Part shown: piece after piece, positions 46,780 through 54,795 of the stretch | Position numbering within the stretch: the first letter of the stretch is position 1 | How the letters are laid out: every line of letters begins with the position of its first letter | From: Tenuibacillus multivorans | Lineage (GTDB): Bacteria; Bacillota; Bacilli; Bacillales; Alkalibacillaceae | NCBI RefSeq assembly: GCF_900103915.1 | Contig: NZ_FNIG01000006.1 | Coordinates: forward strand, 151,575-215,574 | Reading direction: 5' to 3' | DNA length: 64,000 nucleotides | The notes under the pieces: generated by a model | Databases searched by the model: none | Seen by the model: only the letters and a program-made list of their open reading frames with translations | What the model was told of the DNA's origin: nothing | Position numbers and translations under genes: made by a program

Positions 46780-46831
46780 TTGATAAAAGAACACCTGTTT
46801 GCATATAATAAGAAATACGAACATAAGTTCT
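46780..46831 (+). promoter_or_regulatory. polY2 promoter with two LexA-like boxes
   Basis: TTGATA (46780) and TATAAT (46804) are 18 bp apart. One GAAC-N4-GTTT site (46789-46800) lies between them and one GAAC-N4-GTTC site (46819-46830) just downstream of the -10. Both resemble the Gram-positive LexA/DinR box CGAACRNRYGTTYC. This predicts SOS control of the polymerase operon. Confidence 0.7.
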
Positions 46832-46847
46832 ATGAAGAGGGATACCT

Positions 46848-48077
46848 ATGAATAAAGTTATTTTTTTAGTCGATATGCAATCCTTTTATGCTTCCATCGA
46901 AAAATCAGCTAATCCAAAGCTTAAAGATCAGCCTGTCGTCGTCGCTGGAGATCCGGAACGAAGAAGCGGGATTATTCTAGCGGCTTGCCCTATCGCTAAA
47001 CAATACGGCGTTAAAACAGCTGAAGCACTATGGGAAGCGAAACAAAAATGCCCGGAACTTGTCATTGTCCGTCCACGAATGAAGCTGTATATCGATATAT
47101 CATATCAAATCACACAAATTTTAGAACGATTTACCGATCAAACAGAAGTGTTCTCCGTGGATGAGCAATTTATGGATCTAACCGGAACTGAGCGCTTATT
47201 TGGTGACATGTATGCCGTAGCGAAAAAAGTTCAAGGCGAAATCCAGGAAGAATTAGGGGTTTACGCGCGTGTTGGCATCGGACCTAACAAAATTTTAGCC
47301 AAAATTGCTTGTGACGCCTTTGCTAAGAAAAATGAAGATGGCATATTTTACTTATCACACGACAATATGCAAGAAACCATGTGGAAGCTCCCGGTTGGAA
47401 AAATGTTTGGTGTCGGCGGACGCATGGAACGTCATCTGCAACGAATGGGTATTCAGACGATTGGCGAATTGGCGAACTATCCGCTACAATATCTGAAAAA
47501 ACGCTGGGGAATCAATGGCGAAGTACTATCTAATACTGCGAATGGGATTGACTACTCCCCTGTCACGACCAACACACATAATGCCCAAAAAGCCGTCGGA
47601 CACCACATGACGCTCCCAAGGGATTATGAGTCACTAGAAGATATCAAAATCGTGCTATTAGAGCTCAGTGAAGAAGTCGCTAAACGAGCACGTGGTAAAC
47701 ATTATCGCGGGCATACCGTATCACTCGGGGTTCGTGGTGCTAACTTTGACCAACCGACCGGATTTCACCGTCAAATTAAGCTCACATCACCGACCAACTA
47801 CGGCATGGATATATTTCACGCCACTTTAAAGCTTCTAAATAAGCATTGGGATGGATTACCGGTTCGAAGTGTTGGGGTCACACTCTCTCAGCTACAATCA
47901 GCTGACGTTTATCAGCTCAGCTTATTTGATCCATCTGTTAAAAAGGATCAATTAAGTCAAGCGATGGATGATATTCGTTTGAAATTTGGGCAAACCGCTA
48001 TCGTCCGTGCTTCTTCATTACACGAAGCCGGGCAAGTCTTTGATCGTGCTAAGAAAATAGGTGGACACTATAAATAA
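46848..48077 (+). CDS. Y-family DNA polymerase (PolY2/YqjW, UvrX-like)
   Basis: 409-residue translesion polymerase. Metal-binding residues are the Asp in FLVDMQSFYASIE (residue 9) and Asp-Glu in VFSVDEQFMDLTG (about 104-105); a helix-hairpin-helix around VGKMFGVGGRMERHL and the little-finger domain follow. The SVDEQF and MQSFYAS variants are of the YqjW/UvrX branch rather than DinB. A YolD-like gene follows 12 bp later, as with yqjW-yqjX, and two LexA-like boxes lie upstream. Expected role: damage bypass and mutagenesis under SOS. Confidence 0.92.
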   Translation: MNKVIFLVDMQSFYASIEKSANPKLKDQPVVVAGDPERRSGIILAACPIAKQYGVKTAEALWEAKQKCPELVIVRPRMKLYIDISYQITQILERFTDQTEVFSVDEQFMDLTGTERLFGDMYAVAKKVQGEIQEELGVYARVGIGPNKILAKIACDAFAKKNEDGIFYLSHDNMQETMWKLPVGKMFGVGGRMERHLQRMGIQTIGELANYPLQYLKKRWGINGEVLSNTANGIDYSPVTTNTHNAQKAVGHHMTLPRDYESLEDIKIVLLELSEEVAKRARGKHYRGHTVSLGVRGANFDQPTGFHRQIKLTSPTNYGMDIFHATLKLLNKHWDGLPVRSVGVTLSQLQSADVYQLSLFDPSVKKDQLSQAMDDIRLKFGQTAIVRASSLHEAGQVFDRAKKIGGHYK

Positions 48078-48089
48078 AGGAGGATCAGC

Positions 48090-48437
48090 ATGAAAACCAA
48101 TAAACTAACACACGGACATAATTTAATGTGGGAATCAAGCCGCATGATGTTGCCTGAACATAAAGAATTACTACGACAACATCAGAAAGAGATTATTCGT
48201 AAAGAAAAACCACGCTTCGATGAACAGGAAGTTGAATGCTTAGAGCAACAAATACATGAAGCTATGAATGAACAAATCCCTGTTAAATTGACATTGTTTG
48301 ACCCTTATGACAATCAAAATTTAACGGGAATCATCCAAAAAATGGATTCTCAAACTAAACGAATCAAAATAAAACAACATTCAGGAGAGATTGAATGGAT
48401 TAACTTTCGTGATCTTGTACAGGTAGAAAAAATATAA
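48090..48437 (+). CDS. YolD-like family protein (YqjX-like)
   Basis: 115-residue protein with the YolD pattern: an N-terminal MWESSRMMLPEHKELLR motif, then a helical stretch and a C-terminal beta-rich half (VKLTLFDPYDNQNLTGIIQKMD, in part; IKIKQHSGEIEWINF). YolD proteins are commonly encoded next to Y-family polymerases in Firmicutes and are thought to assist them, perhaps like UmuD. Cotranscribed with the polymerase, AGGAGG site. Confidence 0.88.
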   Translation: MKTNKLTHGHNLMWESSRMMLPEHKELLRQHQKEIIRKEKPRFDEQEVECLEQQIHEAMNEQIPVKLTLFDPYDNQNLTGIIQKMDSQTKRIKIKQHSGEIEWINFRDLVQVEKI

Positions 48438-48554
48438 AATTACGTAATATTCCAAAGCAAGCATTATTTCAATACAAAATATGTTACAATACCCTTAAAA
48501 TTTAGAAGATTCAATATAATCTACTGAAATTATATTTAAAAGGAGTATAACAAA

Positions 48555-49358
48555 ATGCAGAAGTTAACCGATAACGCATTAGATTATGTTATGAACAATG
48601 GAACGCCGATAGAGAGATGGGCTGCTGAAAAGTTTGATAACCCTGAAGCTACTCTACCAGAAGATTGGTCAAAAAAACAAAACCCTGATGGAGGTTGGCG
48701 CAGTAAAGAAATGCCCAGTGATTTATCTAATATGGGAACAACCTCAGTCACATTGATGAGACTCATCTTTTGGAACCTAGAACATCGAGATGAGGTTAAC
48801 AATACCGTCCAATACCTTTGGGAAAACCAGCAGCACGATGGAAGATGGGGAGAGGATCCAAACCAATTAAAAGATTCCCCGCCGGAATGGAATTTACCTA
48901 ATAATCTAGATGTTGATTTATGGGAAACAGCCAATAACCTGGCTTCTCTAGCATCAATTGGATATACCAATGACGAAAAGGTTTTAAAGGGTAAAAATTG
49001 GGTTTATAAACACAGGTTACCTAATGGAGAACTCCCTGGATACATTCATGCGACACATGCTATGGGAGCGTTAAGCTTCACTATCGGTGATCGAGGAAAA
49101 TTTGAAAAACACATGGAAGCTTCAAAAAAATTTTTTCTAGAAAACAAGCATAAAGATTGGTTCGATGTTATGGAATTAGTATGGCCTTTAATGTTATGGT
49201 ACAATGCCGGGCTTTCAACAGAAAATCAAGTTGTCAAAATGTATTTGGAAGAATTAAAAGCTAGACAAGACGATGATGGAATGTGGAAAAGCATTTACCC
49301 TAATAGTGATACGCAATTTACGATTGAAGCTCTTTGGTTGATTAGACTTTACAGTTAA
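48555..49358 (+). CDS. Toroid-fold protein of the prenyltransferase/squalene-cyclase repeat type
   Basis: 267 residues with three QW-like repeats, QNPDGGW (42-48), QQHDGRW (about 92-98) and RQDDDGMW (near 243), and a DLWETANNLASL segment, all typical of alpha-alpha toroid terpenoid cyclases. The catalytic DXDD of class II cyclases is absent and the protein is less than half a squalene-hopene cyclase, so it is probably not a full cyclase. It has no signal peptide. A lipoprotein gene follows 12 bp later. Ligand and role are unknown. Confidence 0.75.
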   Translation: MQKLTDNALDYVMNNGTPIERWAAEKFDNPEATLPEDWSKKQNPDGGWRSKEMPSDLSNMGTTSVTLMRLIFWNLEHRDEVNNTVQYLWENQQHDGRWGEDPNQLKDSPPEWNLPNNLDVDLWETANNLASLASIGYTNDEKVLKGKNWVYKHRLPNGELPGYIHATHAMGALSFTIGDRGKFEKHMEASKKFFLENKHKDWFDVMELVWPLMLWYNAGLSTENQVVKMYLEELKARQDDDGMWKSIYPNSDTQFTIEALWLIRLYS

Positions 49359-49370
49359 GGGGGAGCGGCA

Positions 49371-49769
49371 ATGAAAAAAGTTATATGGATTTTGTTGTTA
49401 TTTACACTTGTTGTTTCAGGGTGTGGATACTCTCCCGATAAAGATGATATAGTCAATGAATACGGAAAAGTAACAAATATAGTAGCATTCCAAAATTTTA
49501 TAGATAATGTCAAAAACGATAAGGAAGATAAAATAAGAATTGTTAATTATACCGATGAAGGCGACCCGATACTACATGATGTAAATTATAATGGAGAGGC
49601 ATTTATATCAAAATTAGACTTTTCAAGAGACAAGTATAGTAGCGGTGGAACAAGTACAGTGACTTGCAAATCACTTGACATAGAAGGGAAAGAGGAAACA
49701 AAAATATATAAATTAATAGAATGCAATCAAGATAACAGCCAACCTACTTTATTAATAATAAGGGAATGA
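49371..49769 (+). CDS. Lipoprotein, DUF4362-like
   Basis: 132 residues with a lipoprotein signal peptide (VVSGC, lipidated C18). The mature part (NIVAFQNFIDNVKND, DKIRIVNYTDEGDPI) resembles the DUF4362 family of small secreted Bacillus proteins; function unknown. Shares a transcript with the upstream toroid protein by spacing and AGGGGGAG-type site. No terminator was found after it. Confidence 0.75.
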   Translation: MKKVIWILLLFTLVVSGCGYSPDKDDIVNEYGKVTNIVAFQNFIDNVKNDKEDKIRIVNYTDEGDPILHDVNYNGEAFISKLDFSRDKYSSGGTSTVTCKSLDIEGKEETKIYKLIECNQDNSQPTLLIIRE

Positions 49770-49877
49770 ATGAAATAAATCAAAAAATTTAACTTATTCC
49801 CTTTTGAGTTATAGAGTGACTTAGCTTTTGAAAGACAATTGGATGGAGTTTAAGTAAACACAAAATAAAAAAGTATC

Positions 49878-50132
49878 CTATTGTGTAGTGAGCCAAGGAA
49901 CACCAACTTTAAGGTTAGGACCTTTGAGAAAGATGAGAAACTTGATTGTTTGTTTGGCTCTTTGTAATGGGCTTGTTATGATGACATCCCATTGGTATGT
50001 TTTTAAATATTCCCCACATTCCTTTGCCTGAAAGGCGCCATTTTTATTCAAAGGTATATCGGTTCTTCCTTGGACCCTACCACTAGCATTCCAATCAGTC
50101 TCACCATGCCTAACTAAACAAATTTTTGTAAT
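49878..50132 (-). pseudogene. Truncated histidine phosphatase (phosphoglycerate-mutase-like) gene
   Basis: A minus-strand reading frame gives ITKICLVRHGETDWNASG at its start, the unmistakable phosphohistidine motif RHGETDWN, then GRTDIPLN and DVIITSPLQRAKQT. After about 65 residues the similarity to the family stops and the frame ends at 49880 with about 84 codons instead of about 190. The codon where the start should be is ATT, preceded by AGGAG; an in-frame stop lies just upstream. Both a lost start codon and a lost C-terminal half point to a decaying gene. Confidence 0.8.
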
Positions 50133-50253
50133 CGTTAATCACTCCTATTGAGAACTCTCCTACGTTCATCCAAATTAGCTTCTCCTTCTTCTTATGTATA
50201 TATTAACATAATATTCCAAAAACAAATCCTGAAATCAAAATTTCTTATAAAAA

Positions 50254-50282
50254 ACACGTGAATTCAATCTGAATTCACGTGT
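50254..50282 (-). terminator. Terminator overlapping the end of the DMT transporter gene
   Basis: Perfect 12-bp stem ACACGTGAATTC / GAATTCACGTGT, 5-base loop, followed on the minus strand by TTTTTT. The hairpin includes the stop codon of the transporter gene. Confidence 0.92.
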
Positions 50283-51201
50283 GAAATAAAAATTGGTAAA
50301 TCCTTCGCTTGACCACTTTTCTCGGGAAAGAAAAAACGGTCAAAAATAATGATGAGAAAACCAGTATAAATCCGACTAATTGCCAGCTGGTTATTCCTTC
50401 GTTAAATATAAGGACACCAACCAATGTTGCAACGACTATCTCAGCCGATGATAAGATGGTGGCTTTACTCGATTCAATATAAGATAACCCCATCGTATAT
50501 AAAATGTAGGCAATTACCGTTGAAATAATGGATATTCCTAAAATATTTACCCAAACATCACTATTCATAAAAGCTTCTTTTTGCGTCCAAATGGAACTTG
50601 TTGGAACCATAAACAAACTACCACAAATCATAGAGTACATGGTAATCGTTAATGGATGATAAAATCTGCTGACATATTTTCCGATAATGCTATATGAACA
50701 ACAGAATAATCCAGCAAATAAACCAAAAACGATTGTCTCTATTGATAGTGGTACGCCTCCAAATGGTAATAATCCAATGACAAGTCCACATCCTAAAACC
50801 GTAAGGCATATAGCCATTATTTTTTGGCGTGTTAACTTCTCATTATATAAGACCTTAGCTATGATAGCTGCAAAAACTGGTGATGTGTAAACAAAAATAA
50901 CAGCAACGGATAGCGATGATCTTTCCATCACTTCAAAGTAACACCAATTAAATAGAGCTATACTCATTACACCAAGGCCAATAAAAAACGGTAGATGTTT
51001 CAACTTGATTTTCAAATATTTTCTAGCAAGAATAAATAACATGACAAATAAGATTAGACTAGAAATGGCTAGTCGTATGGTCACGACTTGCCACGGTGTT
51101 AGTCCAAAACCATATAAGTTTTGAACAAATAATCCTGTCACTCCCCAAAAAGAAGCGCCAAAAATTACAAATCCGTAAGCGAAAAATTGATTCATTCGCA
51201 T
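50275..51201 (-). CDS. DMT-superfamily transporter (EamA domains)
   Basis: 308 residues with about ten membrane helices formed by two EamA repeats (about 8-145 and 155-290). Family hallmarks include FWGVTGLFVQ in helix 1 and the helix-ending AxxLSSAEIVVATLVGVLIF near residue 255 (shortened). Likely exports or imports a small metabolite; substrate cannot be told. It is monocistronic, with its own terminator. Confidence 0.9.
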   Translation of the reverse strand: MRMNQFFAYGFVIFGASFWGVTGLFVQNLYGFGLTPWQVVTIRLAISSLILFVMLFILARKYLKIKLKHLPFFIGLGVMSIALFNWCYFEVMERSSLSVAVIFVYTSPVFAAIIAKVLYNEKLTRQKIMAICLTVLGCGLVIGLLPFGGVPLSIETIVFGLFAGLFCCSYSIIGKYVSRFYHPLTITMYSMICGSLFMVPTSSIWTQKEAFMNSDVWVNILGISIISTVIAYILYTMGLSYIESSKATILSSAEIVVATLVGVLIFNEGITSWQLVGFILVFSSLFLTVFSFPRKVVKRRIYQFLFHT

Positions 51202-51398
51202 TGTTATACCCTCCCTTTTCTCTCTATCTATCAGGTGCAGGAATAACTATTAGAATTTGACTAAAATGATTAGATTGTGCTTAATCAAATTAACACGCAT
51301 TTATTATAAAAGCAAAGTGCAATTTTTTCCGCAGCTAAATGGTCATAATAATGATGTATAATATATTAATGACAAAAACTTTGAAGGAGTGAAAAAGG

Positions 51399-51788
51399 TT
51401 GATTGAAGTTTATACAGATGGTGCATCAAAGGGAAATCCTGGCTTAAGCGGTGCTGGAATATATATCAAAACAAAAGGCGTAAACCATGAATATTCTTTT
51501 CCGTTAGGAACACAATCAAACCATGAAGCAGAATTCAAAGCCGTTATTAAGGCATTAGAAATATGTCAAGAATCATTTCCGGATGAAATATTATCTTTTC
51601 GGTCCGATTCTCAAATCGTGGTGGATGTGATTGAAAATGAATATACAAAAAATAAAACGTTCCAGCCATACTTAGAAGAGATACAAGAAAAATCAGGTGC
51701 ATTTCCACACTTTTTTATCAAGTGGATTCCAAGTTCACAAAATAAGCACGCTGATCAACTAGCAAGGAAAGCGATTCAAATGCAATAA
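51399..51788 (+). CDS. RNase HI-family protein (RnhP/YpeP-like)
   Basis: 129-residue RNase H fold with all four acidic metal-binding residues: D7 (YTDGAS), E43 (NHEAEF), D70 (RSDSQ) and D119 (KHADQLA). Short type without the basic handle loop of E. coli RNase HI, similar to B. subtilis YpeP/RnhP, which removes RNA from RNA-DNA hybrids. TTG start at 51399 behind GAAGGAGT. Activity is plausible because the catalytic set is complete. Confidence 0.88.
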   Translation: MIEVYTDGASKGNPGLSGAGIYIKTKGVNHEYSFPLGTQSNHEAEFKAVIKALEICQESFPDEILSFRSDSQIVVDVIENEYTKNKTFQPYLEEIQEKSGAFPHFFIKWIPSSQNKHADQLARKAIQMQ

Positions 51789-51798
51789 GGTAACCACT

Positions 51799-52170
51799 TC
51801 AGCCTAAAAATACAGTCTTCTCGTCAACAAAACAAATGGGGTTGCCGAAAGGATCCTTAGCATAAAATGATCTTTCACCCCATGGTTGTGTTTTTATAGA
51901 TTTTTGTAAAAGTGATGGATCCAATTCTTTTATGACAGAATATACTTTTTCAAGATTTGAAACAGAAAGATAAACATGATCAGGGTTTGGTTGAGATTCA
52001 AAGTAATCACCATCTGCGATCGGATCAAAACAAGCTAAAATAGTGCCTTCACAGTTAAAATAGTGTCTTCCGGTTGAAACTCTTTTCCCATTCAGCTCTA
52101 ACACTTGATTATAAAACTCAGTCGCTTTTTCGATATCAGAAACAGGAATAATGACTCGATACAATTTCAA
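51799..52170 (-). CDS. VOC-family protein
   Basis: 123 residues of the vicinal-oxygen-chelate (glyoxalase/bleomycin-resistance/dioxygenase) fold: YRVIIPVSDIEKATEFYNQ at the N-terminus and FYAKDPFGNPICFVDE at the C-terminus. Function unknown; members bind small molecules or detoxify. TTG at 52170 lies eight bases after AGGAGG, better than the ATG at 52188. A second VOC gene lies directly upstream. Confidence 0.8.
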   Translation of the reverse strand: MKLYRVIIPVSDIEKATEFYNQVLELNGKRVSTGRHYFNCEGTILACFDPIADGDYFESQPNPDHVYLSVSNLEKVYSVIKELDPSLLQKSIKTQPWGERSFYAKDPFGNPICFVDEKTVFLG

Positions 52171-52188
52171 TTTTAATCCCTCCTTCAT

Positions 52189-52620
52189 TTAAATCGTAAG
52201 CATAGATCCTCTCTCATCGAAAGTCGAATCTGGATTATAAACAACTTCCCAAATATTATTTTCAGGATCAGCAAATGAAGCAGATCGTCCTCCCCCAAAA
52301 GCATCATTTGGTTCGCTTAATATTCTTCCCCCAACAATTTTAACCTGTTCAATCGTCGAATTAACTTGTTCTGGCTTATCCACATTAATTGCTAACGTCA
52401 CGCCTTTAAACACATTTTCTGTTGTTTGAACCTCTAAACCTGAATCATTGGCCAATTTTTCAACTGAATACAGTGATAATAAAACGCCTGCAGTTTTAAA
52501 AACGGCGTAATCAACATATCCGTGATTCGTTTCTTGCCAACCTAAATCATTATAAAATTGGCGTAGGCTTGGTAAATCAATACAGCCTATTGTGACCAGG
52601 CTTATTCTCTGTGGAACCAT
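52189..52620 (-). CDS. VOC-family protein
   Basis: 143 residues, VOC fold, beginning ISLVTIGCIDLPSLRQFYNDLGWQE (in part) and ending RSASFADPENNIWEVVYNP, the usual C-terminal metal-ligand strand. Distinct from its neighbour (low similarity by eye) although in the same family, so the pair is not a recent duplication. It starts behind a GGGGTAAGG-type site and is likely cotranscribed with the downstream VOC gene. Confidence 0.8.
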   Translation of the reverse strand: MVPQRISLVTIGCIDLPSLRQFYNDLGWQETNHGYVDYAVFKTAGVLLSLYSVEKLANDSGLEVQTTENVFKGVTLAINVDKPEQVNSTIEQVKIVGGRILSEPNDAFGGGRSASFADPENNIWEVVYNPDSTFDERGSMLTI

Positions 52621-52688
52621 GGGACCTTACCCCTTCCAATCATTTCAATTCTATTTCTCAAAGTCCTGATCCAAAATTATATTTTAAA

Positions 52689-53243
52689 TTAATACTTTCT
52701 TTTAAATAGTTCCGGATAGTTTAAAATCAAACCATTATCATCGACATAAATGTAGGACTTAAAATCATAACATTGATATAAAAAGACTCTAGTTTCCCCA
52801 TCTCGCTCAATATATGTATAGCTTTGTGGAACCTTCTTTAACTCTAAAGTTGGAACAGATACATATACCATATTAAAATCCCTTCTTTGATTAGGATTCC
52901 AGTCAAATCTATTAATTGGTAAAGAATTAGAAAAAGGTGTAGCAGAAATATCAATGTCTACCGAACCAGATAGATTACCTAGCTGATTCCCTTCCCTATT
53001 GAACCAATGACCATTCCCGTCAGAGTGTATTTCGAGAGGTTCATTTTCATCAGATTTTATTTCTAATTTCTTAGTAATCCAACTTTGGTCTAAATGCACT
53101 TGATAGTTAACGATATGCGGGTTATGATTCTCTAAAGAAATTATTGTACCTTTAGCAATCATTTCTTTCTCGGTATATTTTAGTATAAAATGCTCACAAC
53201 CAAATTGTTCTATGTTCTCCCATATGACTTTGATCAGTGACAG
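52689..53243 (-). CDS. Putative glycolipid-binding domain protein, apparent CTG start
   Basis: Member of the putative glycolipid-binding (PF06475/DUF1089) family: W8, G15-C-E-H18, YQVHLDQSW, DGNGHW, VDIDISATPFSNSLPI and a C-terminal VDDNGLILNYPELFKRKY (in parts). The only ATG in the front half (53162) would cut off the conserved W...G.EH N-terminus. The frame stays open upstream to a CTG at 53243, eight bases after AAGGAGG, giving 184 residues, the family's usual length. No ATG, GTG or TTG is available between the upstream stop and that point. Confidence 0.7.
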   Translation of the reverse strand: MSLIKVIWENIEQFGCEHFILKYTEKEMIAKGTIISLENHNPHIVNYQVHLDQSWITKKLEIKSDENEPLEIHSDGNGHWFNREGNQLGNLSGSVDIDISATPFSNSLPINRFDWNPNQRRDFNMVYVSVPTLELKKVPQSYTYIERDGETRVFLYQCYDFKSYIYVDDNGLILNYPELFKRKY

Positions 53244-53260
53244 TTTAATTCCCTCCTTCT

Positions 53261-53677
53261 TTAATCATATTTATTATCTAAGTTTTTATAAAATTGGTCT
53301 ACAATAGGTAATATATCTGGTTCAGTGTGATAATAATTACCATTTACTTGGATTAATGAGAATGAAAAAGTTTTATTCCCATCTTGATAAAGGCTAATCG
53401 AGTAATTAAAGCCATCCCGTTTTTCTTGATTTTTATCTGGTATGAACTTTACATCTTTGATATTATTCAGAAAGTCATCTATGGTTTGAGGGTTAGTAAT
53501 GGATTTTTGATAGCCTGTATTCCCGTCAACAATTTCAATTTTAGTCACATTGCTTAATTGTTTCTGATAAAAATCTGGAAGGGTTTTTGTTTCTAAGTTG
53601 CAGCTGGCTATTAAAAGAAGTAACAAACAGACCAAATATATCCTCGTTTTTTTCTTCAACCCTTTCCAGCTTTTCAT
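53261..53677 (-). CDS. Putative lipoprotein of unknown function
   Basis: 138 residues with a lipoprotein signal peptide (basic start, hydrophobic core, LIASC with Cys26). The mature part is about 110 residues, with NVTKIEIVDGNTGY and FSLIQVNGNYYHTEPDI, a beta-rich pattern common to small Bacillus lipoproteins. I do not recognise a family with certainty. It lies 17 bp before the glycolipid-binding-like gene on the same strand, which may mean a joint envelope role. Confidence 0.65.
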   Translation of the reverse strand: MKSWKGLKKKTRIYLVCLLLLLIASCNLETKTLPDFYQKQLSNVTKIEIVDGNTGYQKSITNPQTIDDFLNNIKDVKFIPDKNQEKRDGFNYSISLYQDGNKTFSFSLIQVNGNYYHTEPDILPIVDQFYKNLDNKYD

Positions 53678-53716
53678 CTTCTTATATTCTCCTTTACAGA
53701 GCTTTTAAAAATCGGT

Positions 53717-54205
53717 CTAAGGAATACTTAATATATCCCATTCCTTATCTTTTATTTGCTTTCCAATATACAAGATTTGGCCTAAGTGATAGCTGATATG
53801 CGCGACTTCAGTTTGAATGGCTTTAAGAACGGTTATAGGCTTATTCCTAAGTAATACAGTCTTATGTAAATCTTCTTCTTTAAGGTTCTCTAAAGTATTA
53901 AAAAGTAACCGCCAACCAGCTTCCCACTTTTGCATCAATTGTTCCTTTGTAAGATGTTGATCAACAAATTCATAGTCTCTGTCTCTGTATGCTTTTTCTC
54001 CATCTGTTGTCAAAAAATCCACCCATCTTGAGTACATATTTCCACTAATGTGTTGAATGATTATGGCGATGTTATTGGATTCATTATTGGGTTTCCAGTG
54101 CAATTCCTCTTTTGATAATTGCTGAATGCCAAGTTCAGCTCGATGTTTAAAGTGTTTAAATTGTTGAATAACCATCGAAAGATACTGCTTTTCTATCTCA
54201 CCCAC
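53717..54205 (-). CDS. DinB-superfamily protein (DUF1572-like)
   Basis: 162 residues, four-helix bundle of the DinB/YfiT type. Metal-binding His candidates are in IIQHISGNMYSRW (about residue 53) and VAHISYHLGQI (about 134 and 138), spaced as in the family. Members include thiol-dependent transferases, but most are uncharacterised. Start behind AGGTT; isolated gene in the accessory stretch. Confidence 0.8.
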   Translation of the reverse strand: MGEIEKQYLSMVIQQFKHFKHRAELGIQQLSKEELHWKPNNESNNIAIIIQHISGNMYSRWVDFLTTDGEKAYRDRDYEFVDQHLTKEQLMQKWEAGWRLLFNTLENLKEEDLHKTVLLRNKPITVLKAIQTEVAHISYHLGQILYIGKQIKDKEWDILSIP

Positions 54206-54265
54206 AAATTAACCTCCATTTTTCATTATTGTAGTGGTTATTAATCACATACTTGGTCCATCGTT

Positions 54266-54733
54266 CTACACTAGCTTCATCTTTAACCCTTCATGCGTTG
54301 CTTTAAACCCTAATTGTTCATAAAAACGCAAAGCATCTGGTCGCTGCTTATCTGTCGTCAATTGAATCAAATGACAGCCTCTTTCTTTCGCGCGCTGAAT
54401 AGCCCATTCAATCATTAGGGTTCCAATACCTTGACCACGTTCAGTAGTTGACGTTCTGACTCCTTCGATTGTGGCTCTCCAGCCACCTTGATGTGTGATA
54501 TAGGGGATAAATGTCAATTGCTGTACCCCAATGACTTTATTTCCCATACAAGCTACAATAAGTTCGTTATTAGGATCATCTGAAATGGCTTGGAATGCCT
54601 TTTGATAGCTTTCTGGAAGAGGTTTCTCAAAACGTTCTCGCTTACGTCCTAACTCATCATCCGCAAGCATCTCTACAATCCGATCCAAATCTTGTTCTCT
54701 TGCCACCCTAAATTTGATATCCAATGTCACCAT
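54266..54733 (-). CDS. GNAT-family N-acetyltransferase
   Basis: 155 residues with the acetyl-CoA binding loop RGQGIGTLMIEWA near residue 99 and the C-terminal DALRFYEQLGF. Substrate unknown. The start could be ATG 54733 or a TTG nine bases later; the GGGG-rich site is ambiguous. A terminator shared with the convergent space of the MBL gene lies upstream. Confidence 0.82.
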   Translation of the reverse strand: MVTLDIKFRVAREQDLDRIVEMLADDELGRKRERFEKPLPESYQKAFQAISDDPNNELIVACMGNKVIGVQQLTFIPYITHQGGWRATIEGVRTSTTERGQGIGTLMIEWAIQRAKERGCHLIQLTTDKQRPDALRFYEQLGFKATHEGLKMKLV

Positions 54734-54746
54734 CCCCTATCAAAAA

Positions 54747-54778
54747 AGCACCCTAATTAGTCAATGAATTAAGGTGCT
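54747..54778 (-). terminator. Terminator after the MBL-fold hydrolase gene
   Basis: Stem AGCACCTTAATT / AATTAGGGTGCT with one mismatch, 8-base loop and TTTTTTG on the minus strand, just past the MBL gene stop. Confidence 0.88.
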
Positions 54779-54795
54779 CTCGAAGTATAATTGAT

